From positions 310,001 to 374,000 of the forward strand of contig NZ_QTJP01000001.1 in NCBI RefSeq assembly GCF_003391115.1: 64,000 bases of DNA, written 5' to 3'. Of this stretch, positions 55,999-64,000 are shown piece by piece. The translations under genes and the position numbers were made by a program. Numbering within the stretch: position 1 is the first letter of the stretch; every line of letters starts with the position of its first letter. Below the pieces are notes generated by a model. The model saw nothing but the letters and a program-made list of their open reading frames with translations. It had not been told where the DNA came from and searched no databases. The stretch is from Sphingomonas crusticola (GTDB taxonomy: Bacteria; Pseudomonadota; Alphaproteobacteria; Sphingomonadales; Sphingomonadaceae).

Positions 55999-56766
55999 TT
56001 ACGCCTTGGGGTTGATCGCAGCCGAACCCGTCTTGAGCGGCGGGGTCGGAGCAGTCTTCACCGAAGCGAGCTGAGGCCGAAGCGCGCCGTTCGAGACCAT
56101 GTAACCGTGCAGGTTCGTCGCGAAGGTGCCGAGCTGTTCGGCGATGACCTTGTTGCGGCGGATCAGCCAGTTGTAGCCCATAACGGCAGGCACGGCGACG
56201 ATCAGACCGAGTGCGGTCATGATGAGCGCCTCACCGACCGGGCCGGCGACTGCGTCGATCGAAGCCTGACCGGCAGCGCCGATCTTCACCAGAGCGCGAT
56301 AGATGCCGATAACGGTGCCGAGCAGACCGACGAACGGTGCGGTCGAGCCCACCGTAGCGAGCAGTGCCAGACCGGTGCCGAGCTTTGAGTTGATCGCGGC
56401 AGTGCTGCGGTTCAGCGAGCCGCTGAGCCATTCATGCTGATCGACCGGATCGGTGAGCAGATTGTGCTGGTCCTGAGCGAGCAGGCCGTCTTCGACGATC
56501 TGGCGATAGGCCGAGTTGCGCTCGAGCTTGCTCGAGCCGTCCTTGATCGTGGGAGTGCCCCAGAAGCTGGTACGGACCCGCTTCGCCTGATTCAGGATCT
56601 TCTGCTGCTCGAACAGCTTGGTGAACATGATGTACCAGGAGGAGGCCGACATAATCACCAGAATGATGAAGATCGTCCAGGCAATCAGTCCACCCTGATG
56701 GAGCGCGCCCATCAGGCCATAGGGATTAGCGTTCGCGGCTGCGGCGCCGGCTGCGGGAGTAGTCAT
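55999..56766 (-). CDS. exbB: ExbB/TolQ family proton channel protein
   Basis: This 255-aa MotA/TolQ/ExbB-domain protein has three membrane helices: LIAWTIFIILVIMSASSWY near residue 25, LLATVGSTAPFVGLLGTVIG and ALIMTALGLIVAVPAVMGYN. The conserved ExbB-type sequences are clear. The ATG at 56766 is chosen; the frame extends 14 residues upstream without support. It lies between tonB and three exbD genes. Confidence 0.94.
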   Translation of the reverse strand: MTTPAAGAAAANANPYGLMGALHQGGLIAWTIFIILVIMSASSWYIMFTKLFEQQKILNQAKRVRTSFWGTPTIKDGSSKLERNSAYRQIVEDGLLAQDQHNLLTDPVDQHEWLSGSLNRSTAAINSKLGTGLALLATVGSTAPFVGLLGTVIGIYRALVKIGAAGQASIDAVAGPVGEALIMTALGLIVAVPAVMGYNWLIRRNKVIAEQLGTFATNLHGYMVSNGALRPQLASVKTAPTPPLKTGSAAINPKA

Positions 56767-56836
56767 GGTCTCAACAATCCTTCTTCGATAAGTTGAGCGG
56801 TGCGGCACGTTTCAGCGCGCCACACCGCAACCGGCG

Positions 56837-57496
56837 TCAGTCGCTGGGAAGCACCCAGCGGAAGCGAATCGACGACGTCTGCTTGATCGGGTTGCCTGCC
56901 TGATCCTTTGCGGGCGCATAACGGCCGCGGCGGGTAACCAGACGGCAAGCGGTCTCATCCAGATCGGGCGAGCCGCTCGGCGACGTCACGTGGCAATTCT
57001 CGACACGACCCTGCTCGTTGATCGTCCAGGCGATACCGCTGACGCCCGACCGTTCCTCGCGCATGGCGCCAGGCGGATAATCGTCATTGGTGATCCAGGT
57101 CCGAGGATCGCCCTTGGCCGCAGCGGCCTGCGAGATCACAGGTGCAGGGGGCGCCGGCGGAGCCGAAGGCGTAATGACGGGCGGCGGCGCCGGCGGCGCA
57201 ACCGGTACCGAGACCATCGGAGGAGCCATCGTCGTGGTCTGCACGAGCGGCGGCGGGCTCACCAACGGCGGCGGCGGCGTAGCCTGCTGCTGCGGCGGCG
57301 GTGGTGGTGGCTTTTGCTCAGGTGGCGGCGGCTGGTCCTTGATGTCCACCACCTTCAGATCCTGCGCTGCCTTCTTGATAACGTTGAAGGCAAGTCCGGT
57401 AATGAACGCATATCCGATGAGTAAATGGAGCAGGACCACCAGCCCGATGGCGACCGCCTTGCGCGGAGTCATTGTTGGTTGGTCAGCGTAAGCCAT
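56837..57496 (-). CDS. tonB: TonB family energy transducer
   Basis: This 219-aa protein has an N-terminal anchor helix (AVAIGLVVLLHLLIGYAFITGL) and a long Pro-rich periplasmic spacer (about 65-140). The C-terminal TonB domain contains GVSGIAWTINEQGRVENC and GRYAPAKDQAGNPI. It transmits energy from ExbB-ExbD to TonB-dependent outer membrane receptors, which are abundant in sphingomonads. The ATG at 57496 starts MAYADQPTMTPRKA. It is the first gene of the unit. Confidence 0.94.
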   Translation of the reverse strand: MAYADQPTMTPRKAVAIGLVVLLHLLIGYAFITGLAFNVIKKAAQDLKVVDIKDQPPPPEQKPPPPPPQQQATPPPPLVSPPPLVQTTTMAPPMVSVPVAPPAPPPVITPSAPPAPPAPVISQAAAAKGDPRTWITNDDYPPGAMREERSGVSGIAWTINEQGRVENCHVTSPSGSPDLDETACRLVTRRGRYAPAKDQAGNPIKQTSSIRFRWVLPSD

Positions 57497-57704
57497 TAAA
57501 AAATGACACTCCCTCCGATCCGTAAGGTGGATACCGCCCTTTCCGGCATCCTGTCCGATACGCACGCGTCGGGATCTATCGTCCCAAACTCGCGACACAC
57601 CGTGTTCCTATCGCGCCGATTCAACCCATGCAAACGCTTTATGGTTGCGTTAACCCCCGATGAGCCGATTGAATCTTTCGCAGCCGCCTATCAGGATCGC
57701 CTCC

Positions 57705-58529
57705 ATGTCCGTCGCTTATCGTTCTGCCGCCATCGCATTCGCCGCATCAGCCGCCACTCTGGCGCAGGCCGCCGCTCTGCCCTTTGCCGGGCTGAGAACC
57801 GATTATAGCTATGTCGAGCTGGCAAACATGGCGCTGGCAGCACGCGTGGTCATCGCCGCGGATATCGCCGAAGCGATACCCCTGAAAGCCGATGCGGCAG
57901 CCGGTGTCGCGCCGGACGTGACGCGCTATTATGTTCAGGCCGACGTGCGGGCGCTGATCGGCGGCAGCGCGGTGCCGGCACGGGTCACCTATCTCGTCGA
58001 TCTGCCTAATGACGCGAGGGGGAAGCGCCTCAAGCTCAAAGGCGTGCCAGTTCTGCTGTTCGCCACCACCGGCGCCACGCCAGGCGAGTTGCGCCTGGTC
58101 GGGCCAAGGGCGCAGGTCCCCCGCACCCCCGACAACGAAGCGCGGTTGCGTGCCATTCTCACCGAAGCAGTGAGGTCCGATGCTCCGCCGGCCATCACCG
58201 GCATTACCCGCGCCTTCCATGTCGCAGGATCGCTCCCCGGCGAAGGCGAGACGCAGATCTTCCTGCGCACGGGCGATCGCCGCCCGATCTCGCTCTCCAT
58301 ATTGCGCCGTCCGCATGAGCAGCCGCGCTGGGCGGTAGCCCTGTCCGAGCTGGTCGACGATAGCGCGGCCCCGCCCCGCCCCGACAGCCTGCTTTGGTAC
58401 CGGCTGGCTTGCGGCTTGCCGCGCACCCTGCCCGACAGCGCGCTCGGAACAATGGGCGCGGAGGATGCCGCAATCGCCCGTGAAGATTATCAGGTCGTGC
58501 TCAAGGGCCTCGGGCCCTGCGCCGGCTGA
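57705..58529 (+). CDS. Secreted protein of unknown function
   Basis: This 274-aa protein has a signal peptide (MSVAYRSAAIAFAASAATLAQA, cleavage near 22). The mature part starts with aromatic residues (DYSYVELANMALAARVVIAA) and shows a mixed alpha/beta pattern with VTYLVDLPNDARGKRLKLKG. Two cysteines lie near the end (ACGLP, GPCAG). AGGA lies 10 bp before the ATG; an in-frame ATG at 57660 is an alternative. It is divergent from tonB. Family not recognised. Confidence 0.7.
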   Translation: MSVAYRSAAIAFAASAATLAQAAALPFAGLRTDYSYVELANMALAARVVIAADIAEAIPLKADAAAGVAPDVTRYYVQADVRALIGGSAVPARVTYLVDLPNDARGKRLKLKGVPVLLFATTGATPGELRLVGPRAQVPRTPDNEARLRAILTEAVRSDAPPAITGITRAFHVAGSLPGEGETQIFLRTGDRRPISLSILRRPHEQPRWAVALSELVDDSAAPPRPDSLLWYRLACGLPRTLPDSALGTMGAEDAAIAREDYQVVLKGLGPCAG

Positions 58530-58533
58530 TCCT

Positions 58534-59289
58534 TCACTCGCGCATCAGCCGCACAAAGTCCCTGGCATAGCTTTCGAGGTTGGCACCGCCGTCGACGTAA
58601 AGGATCTGCCCCGTCGTCGCTCTGGCGCCAAGCAGATAAGCCACGGCGTCCGCGACCTCCGCCGGCGCCGAATTCTTCTGCAGCGGCATGGCCTGTGCCA
58701 GGCGGTCCCATTGGTCGGCGCTATAATCTTCCCCGGGAAGCGTCATGCCCGGCGCCACCGCATTGATTCGCACGGACGGTGCAAAGGCACGTGCCGTCAC
58801 TCGCGTAACGGCGGCCAGCGCCAGCTTCGAGGCCGTATAGGCGGCCTGGTCAATCGGGGGGTTGCGCACGCGCTGGTCGAGGATATTGACCACCGCACCC
58901 GCCTGCCCCTCCGCCAGCGCACCGGCAAAGCTGCGCGTGAGCAGCATTGGCGCGACGAAGTTGACCGCAAGGTGCCGGGAGAGATCCTCCTGCGTAACGT
59001 CGCGCCAAGCCCCTTCATTGATGATCGATGCGCTGTTGACGAGCGCATCGGGTGCACCTCCGAAATAGTCCGCTACACGCCCGATGAGCGTTTCGACAGT
59101 GGATGCATCGGAGAGGTCGGCCGGGAACACCGCCCACCTGCGCCCCGTATCCGCGAGCACCTTCGCCAGAGCCGGATCGGGACTTCCCAGCCGATGTGCA
59201 TGCAGGGCCAAATCATAGCCTTGCTCCGCCAGCTTCGCGGCGATCGCCGCCCCGACGCGATGGAGCCCGCCGGTGATCAGCGCCAGCAT
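58534..59289 (-). CDS. SDR family oxidoreductase, pteridine reductase/FolM-like
   Basis: This 251-aa short-chain dehydrogenase begins ALITGGLHRVGAAIAAKLAE (cofactor glycine motif). It has NSASIINEGAW, the catalytic Tyr-x3-Lys in AAYTASKLAL, and PGMTLPGEDY. The G-x-x-R-V-G start and the NILDQR segment before the active site resemble PTR1 and FolM reductases. Its start overlaps the folB stop (TGATG). Such reductases make tetrahydromonapterin or recycle dihydropterins, which fits the pairing with folB. Confidence 0.85.
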   Translation of the reverse strand: MLALITGGLHRVGAAIAAKLAEQGYDLALHAHRLGSPDPALAKVLADTGRRWAVFPADLSDASTVETLIGRVADYFGGAPDALVNSASIINEGAWRDVTQEDLSRHLAVNFVAPMLLTRSFAGALAEGQAGAVVNILDQRVRNPPIDQAAYTASKLALAAVTRVTARAFAPSVRINAVAPGMTLPGEDYSADQWDRLAQAMPLQKNSAPAEVADAVAYLLGARATTGQILYVDGGANLESYARDFVRLMRE

Positions 59290-59714
59290 CAGCGCCGCTC
59301 GCGCACCAGTGTCATCCCGATCGATTCGCCGGCCTGCGAAAGCGCCAGCTTGACGATCTTCACCTCGACCCGGGTCACGCGTGCATCGCCGCCGAAGATC
59401 GTGTCGATGATGTGATCCGCCACCGCCTCGACCAGCGTAAAGTGCAGTTCGCGTGGCAGCCCCTCTTCTACGGCGCGACGAAGATCGAGATAATTTTTCG
59501 ATGCGCTCAACGGCGTGTCGTGGGCGAATCGGCTGGGCGCGGGAATGTCCGCAGCAACCGACACCTTGAGCGGCTGCGGCATGTGCGTCTCTTCGGAATA
59601 AATGCCGGTCAGCACGTCGATGACGAGATCGCTAACTTCCAGACGTATGAAATCGCCCGGTCCGCCCGTTTCGGGAACCAGCACCAGTGGCGTCGGGTGA
59701 TCGATTGCGGTCAT
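59289..59714 (-). CDS. folB: Dihydroneopterin aldolase family protein
   Basis: This 141-aa protein has the tunnel-fold FolB/FolX pattern: RLEVSDLVIDVLTGIYSEET, NYLDLRRAVEE, ELHFTLVEAVADHIIDTIF with the conserved Glu, and VKIVKLALSQAGESIG. The ATG at 59714 follows GAGAGG; an upstream in-frame ATG at 59732 is less likely. It could be the aldolase of folate synthesis or a FolX-type epimerase; the paired FolM-like reductase leaves both open. Confidence 0.87.
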   Translation of the reverse strand: MTAIDHPTPLVLVPETGGPGDFIRLEVSDLVIDVLTGIYSEETHMPQPLKVSVAADIPAPSRFAHDTPLSASKNYLDLRRAVEEGLPRELHFTLVEAVADHIIDTIFGGDARVTRVEVKIVKLALSQAGESIGMTLVRERR

Positions 59715-59874
59715 CGGGCCTCTCAATTGCAACAGCCGCGCCTTAGAGCCTGACCGTCGTCGGTGGAAGCGCTGCGCGCGTAGGGTTCATTCGTGACCGC
59801 GGCGCCTTGCCGGCGGGTTCCCTTTCGCCAGCAGTGCGTTATGGGGCGCACCCCTTTCCCGTCCGGAGCCCGCT

Positions 59875-60393
59875 TTGTTGATCACGCTTGCACCTATTGC
59901 CGAAGCGAGGCTCGCCGACGTCGAGCAGCTGCTCGATGCCGCGTTTGGGACCCATCGCCGCACGCGCACCGCATACCGGATCCGCGAAGGCATGTCGGCC
60001 ATTCCCGAACTCTCGCTGGCTGCATTCGAGGATGATCGGCTGGTGGGTGCGTTGCAGAGTTGGCCGATCGCGCTCCACGGGTCGGAAGGCGAGACGTCGC
60101 TGGTCCTGGTCGGGCCGGTCGCGGTGGATCCCGGTCGGCAGCAGCAGGGCATCGGCCGCCGCATGATGGAAGCGATGCTCAAGCAAGCCGGGGATTATCC
60201 GCCGCTCGTTCTGATCGGCGACGCCGAATATTATGGCCGTCATTTCGGCTTCACCGCGGACGCGACGGCCAATTGGGAACTGCCCGGGCCGTTCGAGCGG
60301 CGCCGGTTGCTGGCGCGAACCGGCGGGCGGGAGCTGCCCTACGGCGGCATGCTCGGACCACGACGCGAGACAAAGGCGGCCGCGGTCCGGTAA
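59875..60393 (+). CDS. GNAT family N-acetyltransferase
   Basis: This 172-aa protein shows the acetyl-CoA binding motif VGPVAVDPGRQQQGIGRRMM at about 80-99 and the C-terminal GDAEYYGRHFGFT. It resembles YhbS-type acetyltransferases. The start is TTG at 59875, with GGAG 7 nt upstream; no ATG is available in frame. It is divergent from folB. Substrate unknown. Confidence 0.85.
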   Translation: MLITLAPIAEARLADVEQLLDAAFGTHRRTRTAYRIREGMSAIPELSLAAFEDDRLVGALQSWPIALHGSEGETSLVLVGPVAVDPGRQQQGIGRRMMEAMLKQAGDYPPLVLIGDAEYYGRHFGFTADATANWELPGPFERRRLLARTGGRELPYGGMLGPRRETKAAAVR

Positions 60394-60474
60394 AATGACG
60401 AGAAACTGGTCCAGGCCACCAATGAAAGCGCACTGCGCTTCCACCGATGGCGATCAGGCTCTAACGCCCAGGCC

Positions 60475-61032
60475 ATGCCCGAAACCGCACCGCCCCCGCC
60501 CGAGCTTGCCGGCCTGACGCTGGCGGAGATCGCGCGCGCAGCCGCCGAGCGCCGGCTGCCGCCCGTGGCGCAGTGGAACCCATCGCGTTGCGGGGACAGC
60601 CATATGCGCATCGCGCGCGACGGAACCTGGTTTCACGAAGGCGCGCCGATCCAGCGCCCGGCGATGGTGCGCCTGTTCGCCGGCCTGCTGCGGCGCGAGC
60701 CCGATGGGCGGCACGTGCTCGTCACACCTGTGGAAAAGCTCGACATCGCGGTCGAGGATGCACCGTTCGTCGCTATCGAAGTCAAGAGCGAAGGCACCGG
60801 CCGCGATCGCCGTCTTGCCTTCCGCCTCAACACCGACGAACCGATTGTCGCCGGGCCCGAGCATGATCTCGAGATCGTGGACGGGCGGCCCTACCTGAGG
60901 GTGCGCGACGGGCTCACAGCAAGCCTCGCCCGGCCGGTCTATTACGAATTGGCCGAGCTGGCCCTGGGCGAGGACAGCACTCCGCCAGGCCTTTGGTCCG
61001 ACGGTGTCTTCTTTCCGCTGGACGGAACATGA
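60475..61032 (+). CDS. DUF1285 family protein
   Basis: This 185-aa protein matches the DUF1285 pattern: WNPSRCGDSHMRIARDGTW near 35-53, HEGAPIQRPAMVRLFAGLL, and YLRVRDGLTASLARPVYYEL toward the end. The molecular function is not known. It overlaps the Nudix gene by 4 bp (ATGA), and the Nudix gene overlaps cca the same way, so the three are one unit. Confidence 0.87.
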   Translation: MPETAPPPPELAGLTLAEIARAAAERRLPPVAQWNPSRCGDSHMRIARDGTWFHEGAPIQRPAMVRLFAGLLRREPDGRHVLVTPVEKLDIAVEDAPFVAIEVKSEGTGRDRRLAFRLNTDEPIVAGPEHDLEIVDGRPYLRVRDGLTASLARPVYYELAELALGEDSTPPGLWSDGVFFPLDGT

Positions 61033-61619
61033 GCCTGACGGAGCGGCTGCGCGCGGCGCTCGCCGGGGAAAGCTCGCACGTGCCGATCGTGGGCGACGAA
61101 TATGATCGCGCCGGCGGCGTCTACGCGCCCGCTGCGGTGCTGGTGGCGATCACCGACCGGGCCGAGCCGGGCGTGCTGCTGACGCTGCGCCAGCCGCATC
61201 TGCGTCGTCACGCCGGGCAGATCGCCTTTCCCGGCGGCCGCATGGATCCGGAGGATCGCGACGCCGTTGCCGCGGCATTGCGCGAGGCCCAGGAAGAGAT
61301 CGGGCTGGACCCTGGCGCGGTCGATATCGTCGGTATCAGCGATACGTATCGCGTCGGCACGGGCTTTGCCGTGACGCCGGTGATCGGCGTCATTCCGCCC
61401 GACCTCACGCTAGCGCCGCATCAGGCCGAGGTCGCGGCGGTATTCGAAACACCGCTGGCCTTCCTGCTCGAGCGCGGCAATCATGTCCTCAAGACCGTGA
61501 TGTGGGAGGGGCGGGAACGACGCTTCCACGAAATCCTGTGGGAGGAGCGGCGCATTTGGGGCGCAACCGCGAACATGATCGTTAATCTGGCCCGACGGCT
61601 GGAAGCCGCCGCGACATGA
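61029..61619 (+). CDS. CoA pyrophosphatase (Nudix hydrolase)
   Basis: This 196-aa enzyme carries a full Nudix box, GRMDPEDRDAVAAALREAQ followed by EEIGL. It is preceded by LLTLRQPHLRRHAGQIAFPG, which marks the CoA diphosphatase (NudL/UPF0035) group. It would hydrolyse CoA and its derivatives. The ATG at 61029 overlaps the DUF1285 stop. Confidence 0.92.
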   Translation: MSLTERLRAALAGESSHVPIVGDEYDRAGGVYAPAAVLVAITDRAEPGVLLTLRQPHLRRHAGQIAFPGGRMDPEDRDAVAAALREAQEEIGLDPGAVDIVGISDTYRVGTGFAVTPVIGVIPPDLTLAPHQAEVAAVFETPLAFLLERGNHVLKTVMWEGRERRFHEILWEERRIWGATANMIVNLARRLEAAAT

Positions 61620-62806
61620 TCCTTCCGGATGCGGCCTGGCGGGACCAGCCCGATCTGGTGCGGCTGACCGAGGCGCTCGGCAGCGGCGACGGGCTCGTGC
61701 GCTATGTCGGCGGCGCGGTGCGGGACACCTTACTAGGCCTGCCCGTCTCCGACCTGGATCTCGCAACCTCGCTGTCACCCGAGGAAGTTTCGCGCCGCGT
61801 GCGCTCGATCGGGCTCAAAGCAGTGCCGACCGGGATCGCCCATGGCACAGTAACAGCAGTGCTGCCGCACGGGCCCGTCGAGGTAACGACGCTGAGACGG
61901 GACGTCACGACCGATGGCCGCAGGGCGACGGTCGCCTTCACCGACGATTGGCGCGAAGATGCGGCCCGCCGCGACTTCACCATCAACGCGCTGTCGGCCG
62001 ATCCCGTTACCGGCGAGATCCACGATTATTTCGGGGGCGTGGCCGACGTGGCGCTTGGCCTGGTGCGCTTCATTGGCGATCCGCTCGCACGTATCGCTGA
62101 GGATCATCTGCGCATCCTGCGCTTCTTCCGCTTCCACGCGCGCTTCGGCCGTGGCGGCGTGGATCGGGCGGGGCTCATGGCCTGTGCGGCAAGGGCCAAC
62201 GACCTGATGGCCTTGTCACGCGAGCGAATCGCGCAGGAATTACTCAAGTTGCTGGACGTGACCGATCCCACATCGACCGTCGCCCTAATGGTCGAACACG
62301 GGATCTTCGCGCCGGTCCTGCCCGAAGTCGATGGCGACAGCGTGGCGCGTCTGGCCAGGCTGGTCGCACGCGAAGGGGCGTCGGGCGGGGACGCCGTGCG
62401 CAGGCTTGCGGCATTGCTGCCGGCAGATCCGACGATTGCCGAGCAGGTCGCCGCGCGCCTCAAGCTCTCCAACAACCAGCGCAAGCGGCTGATGCTCGCG
62501 GCCGAGCCGGGTGAGCCCGAGCCGGCCCGCCTACTGGCCCACGCGATTGGCGTGACGGCAGCGCGCGATCGCCTGCTGCTGCGGAGCGACGATCCGACGG
62601 CCGGCCTAGCCCAGCTTTACGGCTGGACTCCCCCGCGCTTGCCGATCGGCGGCGGCGATCTGGTGAAACTCGGCCTCACCGCCGGCCCGATCGTTGCGGC
62701 AACCCTGCACGCGATTGAGCGGCGCTGGGTCGACGAGGGTTTCCCGGAGAAGGCGCGGGTCATGGCGATCGCAGACGAGGAAGTCGCACAGGTCCGACGC
62801 CGTTAA
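61616..62806 (+). CDS. cca: CCA tRNA nucleotidyltransferase (class II)
   Basis: This 396-aa nucleotidyltransferase has the catalytic head motif YVGGAVRDTLLGLPVSDLDL with the Asp-x-Asp pair, RRDFTINAL and RIAEDHLRILRFFRFHARFG. It adds or repairs the CCA end of tRNAs. It overlaps the Nudix gene by 4 bp. A strong hairpin follows the stop and separates it from convergent parC. Confidence 0.93.
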   Translation: MILPDAAWRDQPDLVRLTEALGSGDGLVRYVGGAVRDTLLGLPVSDLDLATSLSPEEVSRRVRSIGLKAVPTGIAHGTVTAVLPHGPVEVTTLRRDVTTDGRRATVAFTDDWREDAARRDFTINALSADPVTGEIHDYFGGVADVALGLVRFIGDPLARIAEDHLRILRFFRFHARFGRGGVDRAGLMACAARANDLMALSRERIAQELLKLLDVTDPTSTVALMVEHGIFAPVLPEVDGDSVARLARLVAREGASGGDAVRRLAALLPADPTIAEQVAARLKLSNNQRKRLMLAAEPGEPEPARLLAHAIGVTAARDRLLLRSDDPTAGLAQLYGWTPPRLPIGGGDLVKLGLTAGPIVAATLHAIERRWVDEGFPEKARVMAIADEEVAQVRRR

Positions 62807-62811
62807 CCGAT

Positions 62812-62840
62812 CGCGTCACCGTCGCAACGGCCATGACGCG
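62812..62840. terminator. Nested hairpin between convergent cca and parC
   Basis: CGCGTCA (62812-62818) pairs with TGACGCG (62834-62840), with an inner CCGT-CGCA-ACGG stem. It fills the 35-bp gap between the stops of cca and parC. A bidirectional transcript end is likely, though no T-run is present. Confidence 0.55.
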
Positions 62841-62841
62841 G

Positions 62842-64000
62842 CTAGGGCTTAACCAGCTCGGCCCTGACCACCCCCGTACCGAAACGATTGTCGCGCGGGA
62901 ATCCGGTGGGCGGCATGCGCCCGGCAGCACCGCGCGCCGCCCGCCACGGCCCGAGATCGGTTTCGGTGCGATAGCGGCCACTATCGCCGCCCATCGGCCA
63001 GGACAGGCCGTCGGCGAAGCGGAAAGTGATCGCGTCGGAGAGGCCACCGTCGCGATAGCGCTGGATCTGTGCACCCTGCCCGCGCGACAATTCCGGCAAT
63101 TCCGTCAGCGGAAACACGACCAATTTGCGGTTGTCGCCGATCGCCGCAACATAATCGTCGTCGCTCGGGATCCGGCGCGCCACCTTGACCGTGGATCCGG
63201 CGCGCAGATTGACGACCTGGCGTCCCTTGCGGGTTTCGCCCGTGATCTCGGCGGTCTTCGCGATAAAGCCCTTCCCGTCGCTGGCGGCGAACAGCAGCCG
63301 CTCGCCGTTCCTGGCCGGCAGCAGCGCGACGATCGCGGCTTCACCTTCCAGATCGATCATCAGGCGGACGGGCTCACCAAAGCCACGCCCGCCGGGAAGG
63401 CGGTCCGCCGGCAAGGTATAGACGCGCCCGGTCCCCGCCACGAGCAGCAGCTTGTCGGTGGTCTGGGCGTGGAAGGCGAAGGCGGGGCCGTCGCCCTCCT
63501 TGAACTTGAGCGCCTCGGCCGAGGCGAGGTCGATATGGCCCTTCATCGCCCGAACCCAGCCGCGTTGCGACAGGATCACGGAAATCGGCTCGCGTTCGAT
63601 CATCGCCTCGAGCGGGATCTCGCGCGCCGGCCCCTGCTCCTCGATCAGGGTGCGGCGACGACCAAGCTCGGTCGTCTCGGCATAGCGCTCCCGTAGCTTG
63701 GCAAGGTCGCGCTTCAGCCGCGTGCGCTGCTTGGCCGGGCTCGCGACCAGCGCCTCCAGCTCCTGTGCCTCCTTGTCGAGGGCGGTGCGCTCCTTGCGCA
63801 GCTCCATTTCTTCCAGCTTGCGCAAGCTGCGCAGCCGCATGTTGAGGATCGCTTCCGCCTGGCGATCGGTCAGTTCGAACTCGGCCATCAGCATCGGCTT
63901 GGGCTCATCTTGTTCGCGGATGATCTGGATCACGCGATCAAGGTTGAGATAGGTGATCAGATAGCCGTCGAGCAGCTCGATCCGGTCCGCGATCTTGGCG
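62842..64000 (-). CDS. parC: DNA topoisomerase IV subunit A, C-terminal half (cut by window end)
   Basis: The frame is open to the last base and gives 385 residues. It begins in the coiled-coil tower region (IADRIELLDGYLITYLNLDR; LTDRQAEAILNMRLRSLRKL), then a C-terminal beta-pinwheel with shallow repeats (GRVYTLPADRLPGG; GFIAKTAEI; LVVFPLTELPELSRG). No GyrA-box pattern is visible, and the ending (FPRDNRFGTGVVRAEL) fits ParC rather than GyrA. The catalytic tyrosine domain lies outside the window. Confidence 0.9.
   Translation of the reverse strand, partial: AKIADRIELLDGYLITYLNLDRVIQIIREQDEPKPMLMAEFELTDRQAEAILNMRLRSLRKLEEMELRKERTALDKEAQELEALVASPAKQRTRLKRDLAKLRERYAETTELGRRRTLIEEQGPAREIPLEAMIEREPISVILSQRGWVRAMKGHIDLASAEALKFKEGDGPAFAFHAQTTDKLLLVAGTGRVYTLPADRLPGGRGFGEPVRLMIDLEGEAAIVALLPARNGERLLFAASDGKGFIAKTAEITGETRKGRQVVNLRAGSTVKVARRIPSDDDYVAAIGDNRKLVVFPLTELPELSRGQGAQIQRYRDGGLSDAITFRFADGLSWPMGGDSGRYRTETDLGPWRAARGAAGRMPPTGFPRDNRFGTGVVRAELVKP

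Noticed and set aside
57120-57350. Dense repetitive GGCGGC/CCG tracts
   Set aside because: They encode the Pro-rich periplasmic spacer of TonB, so they are a coding low-complexity region and not a repeat array or CRISPR.

Overview
The window reads as a chromosomal segment of a high-GC alphaproteobacterium, most likely a sphingomonad (Sphingomonadaceae). The basis is the gene order rpsB-tsf-pyrH-frr-uppS-cdsA-dxr-rseP-bamA-ompH-fabZ without lpxD or lpxA (sphingomonads make glycosphingolipids instead of LPS), a fused ispDF gene, a short ProRS, and GTTC-N7-GTTC type LexA boxes. I see no rRNA, tRNA, CRISPR array, transposase or intact mobile element. Almost all of it is housekeeping DNA, densely packed with 1-4 bp start/stop overlaps.

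Layout. 1-11425: tail of an XdhC gene, then a long minus-strand run for translation (rpsB, tsf, frr, rpmE), UMP kinase, polyprenyl and phospholipid precursors (uppS, cdsA, dxr, fabZ) and envelope biogenesis (rseP, bamA, ompH). 11426-18182: a 560-bp gap holding a probable SOS promoter and a small membrane-protein gene, then psd-pssA, icd, an FAD monooxygenase and a KefB-type antiporter. 18185-20337: ahpC-ahpD with divergent oxyR. 20389-25462: ispDF, a secreted unknown, a CinA/PncC-like gene, lipA-ratA, carbonic anhydrase and small unknowns. 25531-32804: a six-gene minus operon (ETF-QO, TPR protein, ispE, N-formylglutamate amidohydrolase family, nnr, RNA m5U methyltransferase). 32938-36985: a cysteine-free UDG-like protein, lytic transglycosylase, moaB and a radical SAM protein with a LexA box. 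37130-42468: dnaE and a TetR/aldo-keto reductase pair with tandem operators. 42740-48681: AI-2E family transporter, a decayed lolD fragment, a small membrane protein, lolD-lolC/E and proS. 48758-54247: TPR/glycosyltransferase-like protein, topA, dprA, plsY. 54383-57496: tonB-exbB and three exbD genes. 57705-64000: a secreted unknown, a folM-like SDR with folB, GNAT, DUF1285-Nudix-cca, and the 3' part of parC.

How the genes work together: dxr, ispDF and ispE cover four steps of the MEP pathway and uppS consumes its product. cdsA, pssA, psd and plsY form the phospholipid backbone route. bamA, ompH, rseP, LolCDE and TonB-ExbBD serve the outer membrane. ahpC, ahpD and oxyR form a peroxide defence unit.

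Most interesting points: (i) a LexA-type box lying between the -35 and -10 of a promoter that reads into a 74-aa single-pass membrane protein, a candidate SOS-induced division or membrane effector; (ii) a second LexA-type box with the same GTTCTTG core, 24 bp before a radical SAM gene; (iii) a frameshifted copy of the lolD 3' end forming a direct repeat around a lower-GC small membrane-protein gene; (iv) dispersed palindromes with covarying stems. Starts were chosen from motifs, overlaps and visible ribosome binding sites. All functional calls come from reading motifs, without database searches.
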